Below, in pieces: positions 34,583 to 41,876 of a DNA stretch of 49,057 nucleotides. Below the pieces are notes generated by a model. It had not been told where the DNA came from. It did no database searches and saw nothing but the letters and a program-made list of their open reading frames with translations. The stretch lies in assembly GCA_021786265.1 (NCBI GenBank), contig JAJYNP010000091.1, forward strand, positions 1 to 49,057, written 5' to 3'. Position 1 is the first letter of the stretch, and each line of letters opens with the position of its first letter. The stretch comes from Chloroflexota bacterium (GTDB lineage Bacteria; Chloroflexota; Limnocylindria; Limnocylindrales; CSP1-4). The translations under genes and the position numbers were made by a program.

Positions 34583-35120
34583 GCACGTGCCCGCCGCCCC
34601 GGCCGAGGCGGGCACGGCCGGGGCGGTCGCGTCAGGCCACCCGGAGGCGATCGTCGAGCGCCGGATCCTGAGCCACGAGCACCGGGAGATCGAGCATCTC
34701 GTCGGGCGGATCGAGACGACGGCGGAGATGGCCGGCAACCTCGCCTCCAGCGACCTCGCGAGCGCGTTGCGCAGCCTGCTCGACGCGATGGAGAAGACGC
34801 TCCTCCGGCACCTCGACTGGGAGGACAACCACTGCTTCCCCGAGATGGACCGCCTGGCGGGGACGCCCTGGACGACGCGGCTGCTGCGGTTCCAGCACCA
34901 GCAGGTGCGCGAGGCACTGGAGCGCCTGGAGGCGGATTGGCTGGCCCTGCGGCGGGAGCCCACGCATCGCCAGCTGGTCGACCTGCGGGGGCGTCTCTAC
35001 GGGCTGCACGCACAGATGAGCTCGCACCTCGAGCAGGAAGAGGCCGTGGTCATGCCGTTCCTCGACGCGGGGGGCGGCCAGGCGGGGGTCGTGCCGGGAG
35101 CGGGGCCCGCCTCCGCGTAG
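34572..35120 (+). CDS. Hemerythrin HHE-domain protein
   Basis: A 182-residue four-helix protein. Likely di-iron ligands are in ILSHEHREIEHLV, LLRHLDWEDNHCFPEMD, LLRFQHQQVREAL and HAQMSSHLEQEEAVVMPFLD, the usual hemerythrin cation-binding pattern. Such proteins bind O2 or NO, or protect Fe-S enzymes. It overlaps the end of citrate synthase by 11 bases, so it is co-transcribed; it may protect the aconitase/TCA side or the hydrogenase, which is inference. The first 25 and last 20 residues are Ala/Gly-rich. Confidence 0.85.
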
Positions 35121-35145
35121 GCGCAACAGCGCACTGCACGCGAAA

Positions 35146-35178
35146 GCAGGAGCCGCCCGGGACTCGGGCGGCTCCTGC
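35146..35178. terminator. Strong intrinsic-type hairpin between converging genes
   Basis: GCAGGAGCCGCCCG and CGGGCGGCTCCTGC are perfect 14-base arms around a 5-base loop. It lies between the converging hemerythrin and secreted-protein genes and could serve both, though a T-tract is lacking on both sides. Confidence 0.7.
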
Positions 35179-35277
35179 GATTCCGGTGCCTGCCTGGGGG
35201 TCGGACCGGACGCCCCTGGGGCAGCGGCCCGACCAGCGACTCAGCGGTCGCCGGTCCTTCCGGCGACGTCGCGGCCG

Positions 35278-36579
35278 CTAGTCCTTCTCGTGGCCGTGGC
35301 CGTTGTTGGGCTTGTTGTCCCGATTGCCCGGATCCTTCTCGCCGTGGCCCTTGACCGGCAGCGTGGCCAGTCGCGTGACGAGGACGTTCGAGCCACTGAT
35401 GGCGGTGACCCAGGCCTGCGTCGCGCCGCTCGTCAGGGCCAGATGCACGTGGCCGTTGCCGTTTCCGCGCGAGTTGGTGTAGACGTTGAACGCACCCGAA
35501 CACGTGCCCGGCGCCTGCTGCACCGTGACGCTGTAGGTCGCGTTGGGAGTCGCGCCCTTCAGGGACACGGTGACGTTGAGCCGGTTGTGGCCGGTGGTGT
35601 TCAGGATGGCGAAGCCAAAGCTCTGCGCGCCGGCCGACGGCGTCGCTGGCAGCGCTGCGCAGCCCGACGTGGTTGCTCCGGCGCCCGCGTAGAAGGCGAC
35701 CTTGCGCGCCCCCTTGCCGTGCTCACGCTCGGTCTGACCCTGGCCGGGGGCGACCTGCGTGAAGGTGACCATGGTGCTTGAGTCCACGGACGCCGAGCCG
35801 GTCGTGGGCGTCACGGTCACGGTGATCGTGGCCGTGCCGGGGGTCGTCGGCGCCTGGAGCGTCAGGGTCTTGCCGCCGACGAGCGAGAAGCTGGCGCACA
35901 GGACGGTGACGGAGGTGCCGTTGACCGGGCTCGTCACGCCGGGCAGGTTGGTCGTGGTGAACGTGCCGCCGGTGGTGGCCACCGTGAAGCTGGCCTGGGT
36001 CGTGCACGTCACGGTGCCGAAGGCGATCCCGATCGTGCTGGTGCCGTCCGCGGGGACGGACGTGGGGCTGACGGTGACGGGCACGACGCTGCCGCCCGTG
36101 GCGCCGCTGGCCGTGAGCGTTGCGATGATCACGGCACCACCGCCCCCGACACTCAGCGTGACGGGAGCGCTGCCGGACGTGTTGGCCGTCAGGACCGTGC
36201 CGCCGGCGAGCGTCAGGGTCCACGCCCCGGTCGCGGTGAACGCGGAGAGCGTCCAGGTCGTTGTCTGACCCACGGTTACGGGGACGGCGAACGTCATGCT
36301 CCCGGTCGACGGGGTGAGGGTGGGCAGCACGGTCCACCCGTAACCCGCCGGCAACGTGACGGCGAACGTGGTGCCGGCCGTCAGCGTGTCAGTCGGCGCC
36401 GTACCGCTCCACACGTAGTTGAGGTTGACGTTCGTCGCGACGCCCGTGGGCACTGTCACGGACGGATTGCCGTTGGTGATCGTCATGGCAAGCGTGGTGG
36501 CCACGAGCGACGTGGCGAGCAGCGAAGCCAGCAGCGTGGCGGCAAGGCCGACGCCGACCTGGCCTCTCCAATGGCTCAT
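35278..36579 (-). CDS. Secreted Ig-like/beta-sandwich repeat protein
   Basis: A 433-residue Thr/Val/Gly-rich protein. The N-terminus (VGVGLAATLLASLLATSLV) is a signal peptide or anchor. The body is low in charge, with several strand-rich segments (VTVPTGVATNVNLNYVWSG, VTVSPTSVPADGTSTIGIAF) typical of bacterial Ig-like (Big) domains. The C-terminal domain has GTCSGAFNVYTNSRGNGNG, then a Lys/Gly/His/Asp-rich tail. Probably a cell-surface protein. The start at 36579 follows a GGAGG site. Confidence 0.75.
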   Translation of the reverse strand: MSHWRGQVGVGLAATLLASLLATSLVATTLAMTITNGNPSVTVPTGVATNVNLNYVWSGTAPTDTLTAGTTFAVTLPAGYGWTVLPTLTPSTGSMTFAVPVTVGQTTTWTLSAFTATGAWTLTLAGGTVLTANTSGSAPVTLSVGGGGAVIIATLTASGATGGSVVPVTVSPTSVPADGTSTIGIAFGTVTCTTQASFTVATTGGTFTTTNLPGVTSPVNGTSVTVLCASFSLVGGKTLTLQAPTTPGTATITVTVTPTTGSASVDSSTMVTFTQVAPGQGQTEREHGKGARKVAFYAGAGATTSGCAALPATPSAGAQSFGFAILNTTGHNRLNVTVSLKGATPNATYSVTVQQAPGTCSGAFNVYTNSRGNGNGHVHLALTSGATQAWVTAISGSNVLVTRLATLPVKGHGEKDPGNRDNKPNNGHGHEKD

Positions 36580-36882
36580 GCGAGACCTCCTTGGCTCCGA
36601 GGTTGGGCCCGGACGGGCCACGACGGCGCCCCGTTCGCAGACACGGGTACCAGTCGGAACGATGGGAGCCCCGATGCGTTACGGCTCCGCGGGGCCTCCC
36701 GTGCCGTCGCGAAGGATAGTCGCTGCGGCTGCAATGCAACAGGGCCCTCGGTGGATGCCGGTGACGGCTGGCACCTGCCATCCGGGGCGGCCGAAGCGGG
36801 TAGTGGGACCGCGGTCGCAGAGCGGGTATCCTGCGGCTGAGCTGCCGTTCCGGGCGGCAACGCCGACGAGGGGACGATCAAC
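36580..36882. other. Divergent promoter region between two secreted-protein genes
   Basis: About 300 bases between the beta-sandwich protein and the peptidase. GGAGG lies just before the minus-strand gene. On the plus strand TATCCT (near 36828) could be a -10 element. Nothing else is recognisable. Confidence 0.4.
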
Positions 36883-37689
36883 ATGCGACGGTCCATCGCG
36901 ACGCTGGCGAGCGGGGTACTGTGCGCGACGATGCTTGCCGCGCCTTCGGTTGCGGCCGCGAGCGCGACCGTCATCCATGCGCCGAGGGTGGTGGACCCCG
37001 GTGGCAAAGGGGGCCACGGCCACGGCGGGGGCGGGGGCGGCGGTTCCGGCTTTGGCTGGGCGTCGTCCAACTGGTCGGGGTATGCCGTCACCGGCTCGAC
37101 GGGCAGCTACGCGAGCGTGACCGGCCAGTGGACAGTCCCGACGGTGCAGCCATCGAGTGGATCCACCTACTCGTCGTCGTGGATCGGGATCGATGGGTTC
37201 AACAACAGCAGCCTGATCCAGACCGGCACCGAGCAGGACTACTACGCCGGGGCAGCGCACTACTACGCCTGGTGGGAGATCCTCCCCGCGGCCGAGACGC
37301 CGATCACCACGATGACGATCACGCCGGGCGACAAGATGAGCGCCACCATCGCCCAGGGATCGAGCGGCACGTGGACGATCACCATCGCGGACAGCACCAC
37401 TGGGGGGACGTTCACCACCGCCCAGGCCTACAGCGGCCCCGGCTCATCCGCCGAGTGGATCGAGGAGGCGCCCACCATCGGCGGCCACATTGCGACGCTC
37501 GCCCACTATGGGCAGACGACCTTCGATCCGGGCACCGTCAACAACGCGAGCCCCAGTCTCGTCACGAGCGACGGTGGCGTGATGATCCAGCACCGGACCC
37601 AGGTCTCCACGCCGTCCCTGCCCGACAGTGACGTCGACGGGTTCAACATCGCATACGGTTCCACGTCGCCGAGCCCGCCCAGCTCCTGA
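36883..37689 (+). CDS. Secreted G1-family (glutamic, eqolisin-like) peptidase
   Basis: A 268-residue protein with a signal peptide (residues 1-26, ending AAA). A Gly-rich linker (40-57) leads to SSNWSGYAVTG, VTGQWTVPTV, SSSWIGIDG and SSAEWIEEAPT. These match peptidase G1 blocks; the catalytic Gln (Gln82 in TGQWTVP) and Glu (Glu191 in AEWIEE) are present. G1 peptidases are best known from fungi as acid proteases, but bacterial ones exist. It is exported and probably degrades protein outside the cell. Convincing by motif. Confidence 0.85.
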   Translation: MRRSIATLASGVLCATMLAAPSVAAASATVIHAPRVVDPGGKGGHGHGGGGGGGSGFGWASSNWSGYAVTGSTGSYASVTGQWTVPTVQPSSGSTYSSSWIGIDGFNNSSLIQTGTEQDYYAGAAHYYAWWEILPAAETPITTMTITPGDKMSATIAQGSSGTWTITIADSTTGGTFTTAQAYSGPGSSAEWIEEAPTIGGHIATLAHYGQTTFDPGTVNNASPSLVTSDGGVMIQHRTQVSTPSLPDSDVDGFNIAYGSTSPSPPSS

Positions 37690-37691
37690 TC

Positions 37692-37719
37692 CGCCTCGCG
37701 AGTCGGGGCTCGCGAGGCG
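37692..37719 (+). terminator. Hairpin after the G1 peptidase gene
   Basis: CGCCTCGCGAG and CTCGCGAGGCG are 11-base perfect arms around TCGGGG, beginning 3 bases after the stop codon. It is a likely terminator despite having no T-tract. Confidence 0.65.
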
Positions 37720-37806
37720 CGGCGTCCAGGCCCCCCCGCGAGGTCCCGCGAATCGTGGATGCCTCGGGCTGGCACTCCCGTGCCCCCGGCGACCCGTGTC
37801 ACGCGC

Positions 37807-37823
37807 GCCATACTTTGTATGGC
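37807..37823. repeat. Palindrome GCCATAC-TTT-GTATGGC, copy 1
   Basis: A perfect 7-base inverted repeat around TTT, AT-rich against its GC-rich surroundings. With one extra base on each side (CGCC...GGCG) the symmetry extends to 8 bases in this copy. An identical 17-mer lies 77 bases further on. It may be a regulator site or a mobile-repeat end. Confidence 0.75.
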
Positions 37824-37883
37824 GGCTCGGCGGAAGCGGCTCAGGGAGTCGAGCGCCCGGAGCCAGCGACCATCGGCAACGGC

Positions 37884-37900
37884 GCCATACTTTGTATGGC
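37884..37900. repeat. Palindrome GCCATAC-TTT-GTATGGC, copy 2
   Basis: Identical to the copy at 37807-37823. Both lie downstream of the G1 peptidase and downstream of tusA (convergent genes), so they are not in an obvious promoter. The half-site GCCATA also occurs in the vapBC operator near 41671. Confidence 0.75.
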
Positions 37901-37993
37901 CAGCCGGACGGTGGTGTCCCGGAGTGAGGCTGGCCCGGCGAGATCGGGGCAGTTCGGGCAATTCGGGCCGGCCGGGCCGGCTCGGGCGAGCCC

Positions 37994-38257
37994 TCACTCG
38001 TGCAGCTTGCGGAACCAGAAGTGGTGCCGGTCGCCCTCCGACCAGGCGCCGATGATGTCCTGCCGGGTCATCTGCGCCCACGCCGGCGCGTCGGCGAGGA
38101 TGCCCGGGTCGGTGGCGACCACCTCGACGATCTGCCCGACGGCGACCGACTTGACCGCCTGCGCGAGCTTGACGATGGGCATCGGGCAGAGGAACCCGGA
38201 GGCGTCCACGACGACGTCGGCGCGCGGGAGGGCTGGGTTGGGACGTTGTTCGGTCAT
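37994..38257 (-). CDS. tusA: TusA-family sulfur carrier
   Basis: An 87-residue protein. VVDASGFLCPMPIVKLAQAV carries the CPxP motif with Cys24, the persulfide-bearing residue of TusA. It relays sulfur for tRNA thiolation, molybdenum cofactor or sulfur oxidation. It is downstream of the DsrE-like gene (34 bases) in the same operon, a pairing common in sulfur trafficking. It would be served by desulfurases such as SufS encoded elsewhere in this window; that link is inference. Confidence 0.9.
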   Translation of the reverse strand: MTEQRPNPALPRADVVVDASGFLCPMPIVKLAQAVKSVAVGQIVEVVATDPGILADAPAWAQMTRQDIIGAWSEGDRHHFWFRKLHE

Positions 38258-38291
38258 GGGGATCGCCTTTCGCGGCTGAGGTGAAACGGGT

Positions 38292-38789
38292 TCAGATGAA
38301 CAGGTTGACGTCGCTGCCGCGCGCGTCCGCCAGGTAGGTGGCGACGCCCGCGTACGAGTCGACGATCGGCAGCAGGTCGGCCTCGGTCAGGCCCATCACC
38401 CCCATCGTGATCGTGCAGGCGATGTACCTGACGCCGAGGGAGTGCGCGAGCTCCACCATCTGGTCGACCGTGGGCATGCGGAACTGGCCCATCAGCCGCC
38501 GCATCAGCACCGGGCCCAGGCCCAGGAAGTTGAAGCGGGTCAGCGGCAGGCGTCCCGCTCCGCCGGGCTTCAACCAGCGGAAGGCGGTGCGCAGCGGATC
38601 GCGCCCGACGCGCGACGCGTTGGGGCGGGTGAGGACGTCGAGCCCCCAGAACGTGAAGAACATGCTGACCGGCAGGCCGCTCGAGGCGGCGCCGACCGCG
38701 ATGTTGAACGCGGCCTGGACGCGGTCGAAGTCGCCGGAGAAGACGACGATGGTGACGCCGTCCTTGACGGCCGGGAGAGATGCAGCCAC
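38292..38789 (-). CDS. DsrE/DsrF-family protein
   Basis: A 165-residue protein from a GTG start with GAGG 8 bases upstream. VTIVVFSGDFDRVQAAFNIAVGAASSGLPVSMFFTFWGL, written here as its features, is the DsrE-like fold opening; a conserved Cys lies in VRYIACTITMGVMGL. The type resembles the DsrE/peroxide-reductase-like (YgaP-associated) group that accompanies TusA and rhodanese proteins. The upstream in-frame extension is Pro/Arg-rich and rejected. Operon with tusA. Confidence 0.8.
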   Translation of the reverse strand: MAASLPAVKDGVTIVVFSGDFDRVQAAFNIAVGAASSGLPVSMFFTFWGLDVLTRPNASRVGRDPLRTAFRWLKPGGAGRLPLTRFNFLGLGPVLMRRLMGQFRMPTVDQMVELAHSLGVRYIACTITMGVMGLTEADLLPIVDSYAGVATYLADARGSDVNLFI

Positions 38790-39188
38790 GGAAGGAACCT
38801 CGGGTGCGTCGGCCTGGGGATCGATCGCCGGCGCGCACCCCGGGGGACGAGGTTCAGGTCGCGCCGGCGCCCGGACAGGCGCACGGGTGCCCGTGCGGAA
38901 CGGGGACGCGGGTTCGGCGCATGGGCGGAGTGTATGGACGCGGGGCGATCGGGTCAATCGCGATCATCGCGGTTGTGAACGGCCAGCGATCATCGCGGTC
39001 CGTGATCATCGCGGTCATCGCGCGTTGGCGGCCGTGTGTACGGCCGTGTCTGCGGCCGTGCGAGCGGCCGTGTCGTGTTTGCGGCCCCGTCGACGCGCCC
39101 GGGCCCCGGATACCCGTGCCGTTCAGCCGGCACGTTCGCGCCACTCGGCGGGTCAACGATCCCGCGACGTACCGGTACACTTCCGGGC
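38790..39188. other. Repeat-rich divergent region upstream of the XRE-TPR regulator
   Basis: About 400 bases between dsrE-like and the regulator gene. GATCATCGCGGT occurs three times (38962, 38988, 39004). Next comes a 12-base periodic series with CGGCCGTG at 39029, 39041, 39053 and 39065. Such arrays could be binding sites for the XRE protein or slippage products. No gene is supported. Confidence 0.55.
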
Positions 39189-40490
39189 GTGACTGGAACT
39201 CGGACCCGACGACGCGTGGTCGTCGACCAATCGGAACTGGCCCAACAGATTGGCTCGCGCCTCCGGACGGCCAGGCTGGCGGCGCGGCTCACCCAGCAGC
39301 AGCTGGCATCTCCCCGCTACACGAAAGCCTATGTCAGCGCCCTCGAGAACGGCCTGTCCAGGCCGTCCATGGCCGCGCTGACCTTCTTCGCCGAGCGCCT
39401 GGGGCTCTCGGCCGAGCGGTTCCTGGGTGACGGCCCGGCCGGGTGGGCCCGCCTCGAGGCCGATCTCGCGCTGGCTTCGCATCACTGGCAGGAGGCCGCC
39501 GACGCGTTCCGGGCGCTGCTCACGGCCACCGACGCGCCGCTGCAGCGCGCCGAGCTCCTGCTCGGGTTGTCCGAGGCCCTGGTGAGGCTGGACCGAGGCG
39601 CCGAAGCCGTGTCCGCGGCCGACGAGGCCGTCCAGGTGTTCGCCTCGCTGGGGCACCCGGTACGTGCCGCCCTCACGCGGTACTGGCTGGCCGAAGGCGA
39701 ATACGCGCAGGGCCACACGGCCGAAGCGATCGCGGTCCTGCAGGCCCTGCTGGACGACGTCCGAGGCGGGGTCAGCGTGGTCCCGGATTTCGAGCTGCGC
39801 CTCGTGATCGCCCTCTCGACCGCCGCCGCCCGTGCCGGCGACCACACCGCGGCGGTGGCCCATCTCGACGAGATACGCGCACTCGCCGAGCGGCTGAACG
39901 ACCACCATCGGGCGGTCTTCTACCACGAGCTCGCCCTCCGCTGCAGGGAGGCGGGGGACTACGACGGTGCGACCAGGGCGGCGATGGCGAGCGTCACGCT
40001 GTACCGGGCGTCGACGACCGACTTCGACCTGGCCGGAGTCGAGAACGACCTGGCCCTGTCCAACCTGTCGCTCGACCGCGCGGACCGGGCGGAGGAGCTG
40101 GCGGCCGACGCGCGAGCCCGGTTCGAGCGCCTGGGCGACGAACGGCGGCTGGCGAACGTGCTCGACACGCAGGCGCGGATCGCGCTGGCGCGGGGCTCCC
40201 AGGCCGACGGGATGCGGCTGGCGCGCGAAGCGCTCGACCTGGCCGAGCGGACCTCGAACGCACCGGCCGAGATCGACGCGCTCGTGACGCTGGCGCGGGC
40301 CGATGCCGCCGAGGGGCAGCGAGCCGCGTCTCTCGCCCTGTACGAGCGGGCAGCCGACCTGGCCCGCCGCGCCGGGTCACCCGCGCGCCTCCGCGAGGTG
40401 CTCGGGGAATGGGCCGAGCGGCTGGCGGACGCCGGGGAGCACGAGCGCGCGTTCGAGCTGATGCGGGAGGCGCTGAAGGGCGGCCAGTAG
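39189..40490 (+). CDS. XRE-family regulator with TPR-like repeats
   Basis: A 433-residue protein from a GTG start. The N-terminal helix-turn-helix (about residues 12-72: LAQQIGSRLRTARLAARLTQQQLASPRYTKAY, seen in parts) is XRE type with the SALENGLSRPS helix. The remaining 350 residues are paired helices rich in Ala/Leu/Arg/Asp, typical of TPR repeats. This layout is found in Rgg/PlcR-like and actinobacterial regulators that bind small ligands or peptides. Repeats in its upstream region may be its operators. Ends in EALKGGQ just before a minisatellite. Confidence 0.85.
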   Translation: MTGTRTRRRVVVDQSELAQQIGSRLRTARLAARLTQQQLASPRYTKAYVSALENGLSRPSMAALTFFAERLGLSAERFLGDGPAGWARLEADLALASHHWQEAADAFRALLTATDAPLQRAELLLGLSEALVRLDRGAEAVSAADEAVQVFASLGHPVRAALTRYWLAEGEYAQGHTAEAIAVLQALLDDVRGGVSVVPDFELRLVIALSTAAARAGDHTAAVAHLDEIRALAERLNDHHRAVFYHELALRCREAGDYDGATRAAMASVTLYRASTTDFDLAGVENDLALSNLSLDRADRAEELAADARARFERLGDERRLANVLDTQARIALARGSQADGMRLAREALDLAERTSNAPAEIDALVTLARADAAEGQRAASLALYERAADLARRAGSPARLREVLGEWAERLADAGEHERAFELMREALKGGQ

Positions 40491-40533
40491 CCGACGGGCG
40501 GCCAGCAGGGGCACGCACCGCCCCGACGCACGG

Positions 40534-40675
40534 GCCTGCCGCCTGCCCGCCTGCCCGCCTGCCGCCTGCCCGCCTGCCGCCTGCCCGCCTGCCGCCTGCC
40601 GCCTGCCGCCTGCCCGCCTGCCGCCTGCCCGCCTGCCGCCTGCCCGCCTGCCGCCTGCCGCCTGCCGCCTGCCGC
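40534..40675. repeat. CTGCCGC/CTGCCCGC minisatellite
   Basis: About 19 units mixing the 7-mer CTGCCGC and the 8-mer CTGCCCGC, tandemly over 142 bases. The mixture of unit lengths means frame is not kept, which argues against coding. It is likely to vary between strains by slippage. Confidence 0.9.
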
Positions 40676-40962
40676 TGAATATCTTCTACAGCGTTGCCGG
40701 CGATGGTTGGCGGGCGATTACGCGTCATGGCCGCAGGCGCCAGGGCCTGCGGCGGCCGGTTCAAGATGGCACGAGCGCCCTGCAGCGCCCGCGCCACGCA
40801 CGCTGCCGCTCGGGGCGGAGTGGTGCGCACCGCTCGCGCAGGAGTGCATGCCCTTCGCGATGGACCTTGTGGTCAGCCAGAGCGCCGCGGCATCGCCCTG
40901 GAGGATATCGGGCCCGACAGGCGCCGAATGGGTCGCGGCTCGGGCAGGTCCGGCCGGGCAGG

Positions 40963-41024
40963 TCCGGCCGGGCAGGGCCTGCCACGGGCGTCGTCCGGCC
41001 GGGCAGGGCCTGCCACGGGCGTCG
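40963..41024. repeat. 31-bp tandem duplication
   Basis: Two exact adjacent 31-base copies (40963-40993 and 40994-41024), starting TCCGGCCGGGCAGGG and containing GGGCAGGGCCTGCC, a local palindrome. A shorter partial copy (GTCCGGCCGGGCAG) precedes them. The second copy ends one base before the vapC stop codon. Confidence 0.85.
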
Positions 41025-41435
41025 TTACTGGGGCGTTGCCGGGAGGACGGTGATCGTTCCCTCGCCCGCGACCACTCCGAGGTCGCGAAGGTCGAACGTC
41101 AACACGCGACCTCCGCTCCGTTCGGTGCAGGCGATGACCGCGGCGTCGACGAACCCGAGCGCGAGGTCCTCGTACCGCTTCATGAGCTGGCGCGTGCGTC
41201 CCATGTCGGCCTCGCCGCAGTCGAGCGTGTACGCGCCAGACTCCAGATCGGCGAGCAGGAGGTCGAGCACCCGGATCCCGAGGCGCTCCTCGACGAGGAA
41301 GGCAACCTCGCCGAGGGTCGCGGCCGGTACCAAGTACGGCCCCGTGTCCCCATTCAACGTCTCCACGGCGGCAGCGTGTGCGGGATCACGCCGGTTGAGC
41401 AGCGCATACAGTCCAGACGTATCGAGCGTGATCAC
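41025..41435 (-). CDS. vapC: VapC-type PIN-domain ribonuclease toxin
   Basis: A 136-residue PIN protein. Acidic metal ligands Asp5 (ITLDTSGL), Glu43 (LGEVAF), Asp97 (GFVDAAVIA) and Asp115 (TFDLRDL) are all present. VapC toxins cleave RNA, often tRNA or rRNA. It overlaps the antitoxin gene by ATGA, the standard vapBC arrangement. Intact by length and active-site residues. Confidence 0.92.
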   Translation of the reverse strand: MITLDTSGLYALLNRRDPAHAAAVETLNGDTGPYLVPAATLGEVAFLVEERLGIRVLDLLLADLESGAYTLDCGEADMGRTRQLMKRYEDLALGFVDAAVIACTERSGGRVLTFDLRDLGVVAGEGTITVLPATPQ

Positions 41436-41656
41436 CGGTTGCGCCAGCGGTCGCGGAGCCAGGCCTCGGTATCTCGGGCTTCGAGCGCCTCGTCCTCGCC
41501 GGCCCCGATCGACGTGGGTCGATTGGCCTGGCCCTCGTCGAGATAGGCGTCGAGCGCCAGGCGGATCACGTCGGCCTGGCGCCGGCCGGTCCGGCGAGCC
41601 GCTTCACGCAAGCGGCGGCGAAGCTCGGGCGTCAGGTAGAGCGTCGTCTTGTCCAC
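41432..41656 (-). CDS. vapB: VapB-type ribbon-helix-helix antitoxin
   Basis: A 74-residue protein from a GTG start. KTTLYLTPELRRRLREAARR then QADVIRLALDAYL is a ribbon-helix-helix fold; the C-terminal part (EDEALEARDTEAWLRDRW) would bind the toxin. It is upstream of vapC with an ATGA overlap. The predicted transcription start coincides with the GTG, so the message may be leaderless. Operator palindrome directly upstream. Confidence 0.88.
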   Translation of the reverse strand: MDKTTLYLTPELRRRLREAARRTGRRQADVIRLALDAYLDEGQANRPTSIGAGEDEALEARDTEAWLRDRWRNR

Positions 41657-41662
41657 GGGCTC

Positions 41663-41692
41663 AGTGTGGTGCCATATATGGCGTATGTCAAA
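41663..41692 (-). promoter_or_regulatory. vapBC promoter with palindromic operator
   Basis: On the minus strand TTGACA is followed after 17 bases by CACACT (weak -10). The perfect 12-base palindrome GCCATATATGGC (41671-41682) lies in the spacer, ideal for autorepression by VapB-VapC. Confidence 0.6.
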
Positions 41693-41876
41693 GGCAGCTG
41701 CGACGCACGCGGCCGGGCACCGCTCGCTCCGTCGAAGTCGCGTAGCTCCCGGGTTGCCGACCAGCCGCGCGCAGACGCGGGGTGCCGCCCTGGGCGGGCA
41801 TTCACGCGCATAGCGTCAGGGCCGCGGAGATCACGTCGGGCACGACGACGCGCGGCCTGGTCGGCGGGGTGAGTCC

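Larger units (their letters stand above)
37690..37993. other. Intergenic stretch with terminator and twin palindromes
   Basis: About 300 bases between the peptidase and tusA stop codons. It contains the peptidase hairpin, two exact copies of a 17-bp palindrome 77 bases apart, and, near 37945-37985, GC-rich short repeats (GGGCAGTTCGGGCAATTCGG). No gene is supported. Confidence 0.6.
40491..41024. other. Non-coding stretch with two kinds of tandem repeat
   Basis: About 530 bases without a credible gene between the regulator and vapC stop codons. It contains the CTGCC(C)GC minisatellite at 40534-40675 and a 31-bp tandem duplication at 40963-41024. Long open frames here come from repeat periodicity. 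Confidence 0.6.

Noticed and set aside
40534..40675. Coding repeat protein in the minisatellite
   Set aside because: Units of 7 and 8 bases are mixed, so no frame is kept; open frames there are by-products.
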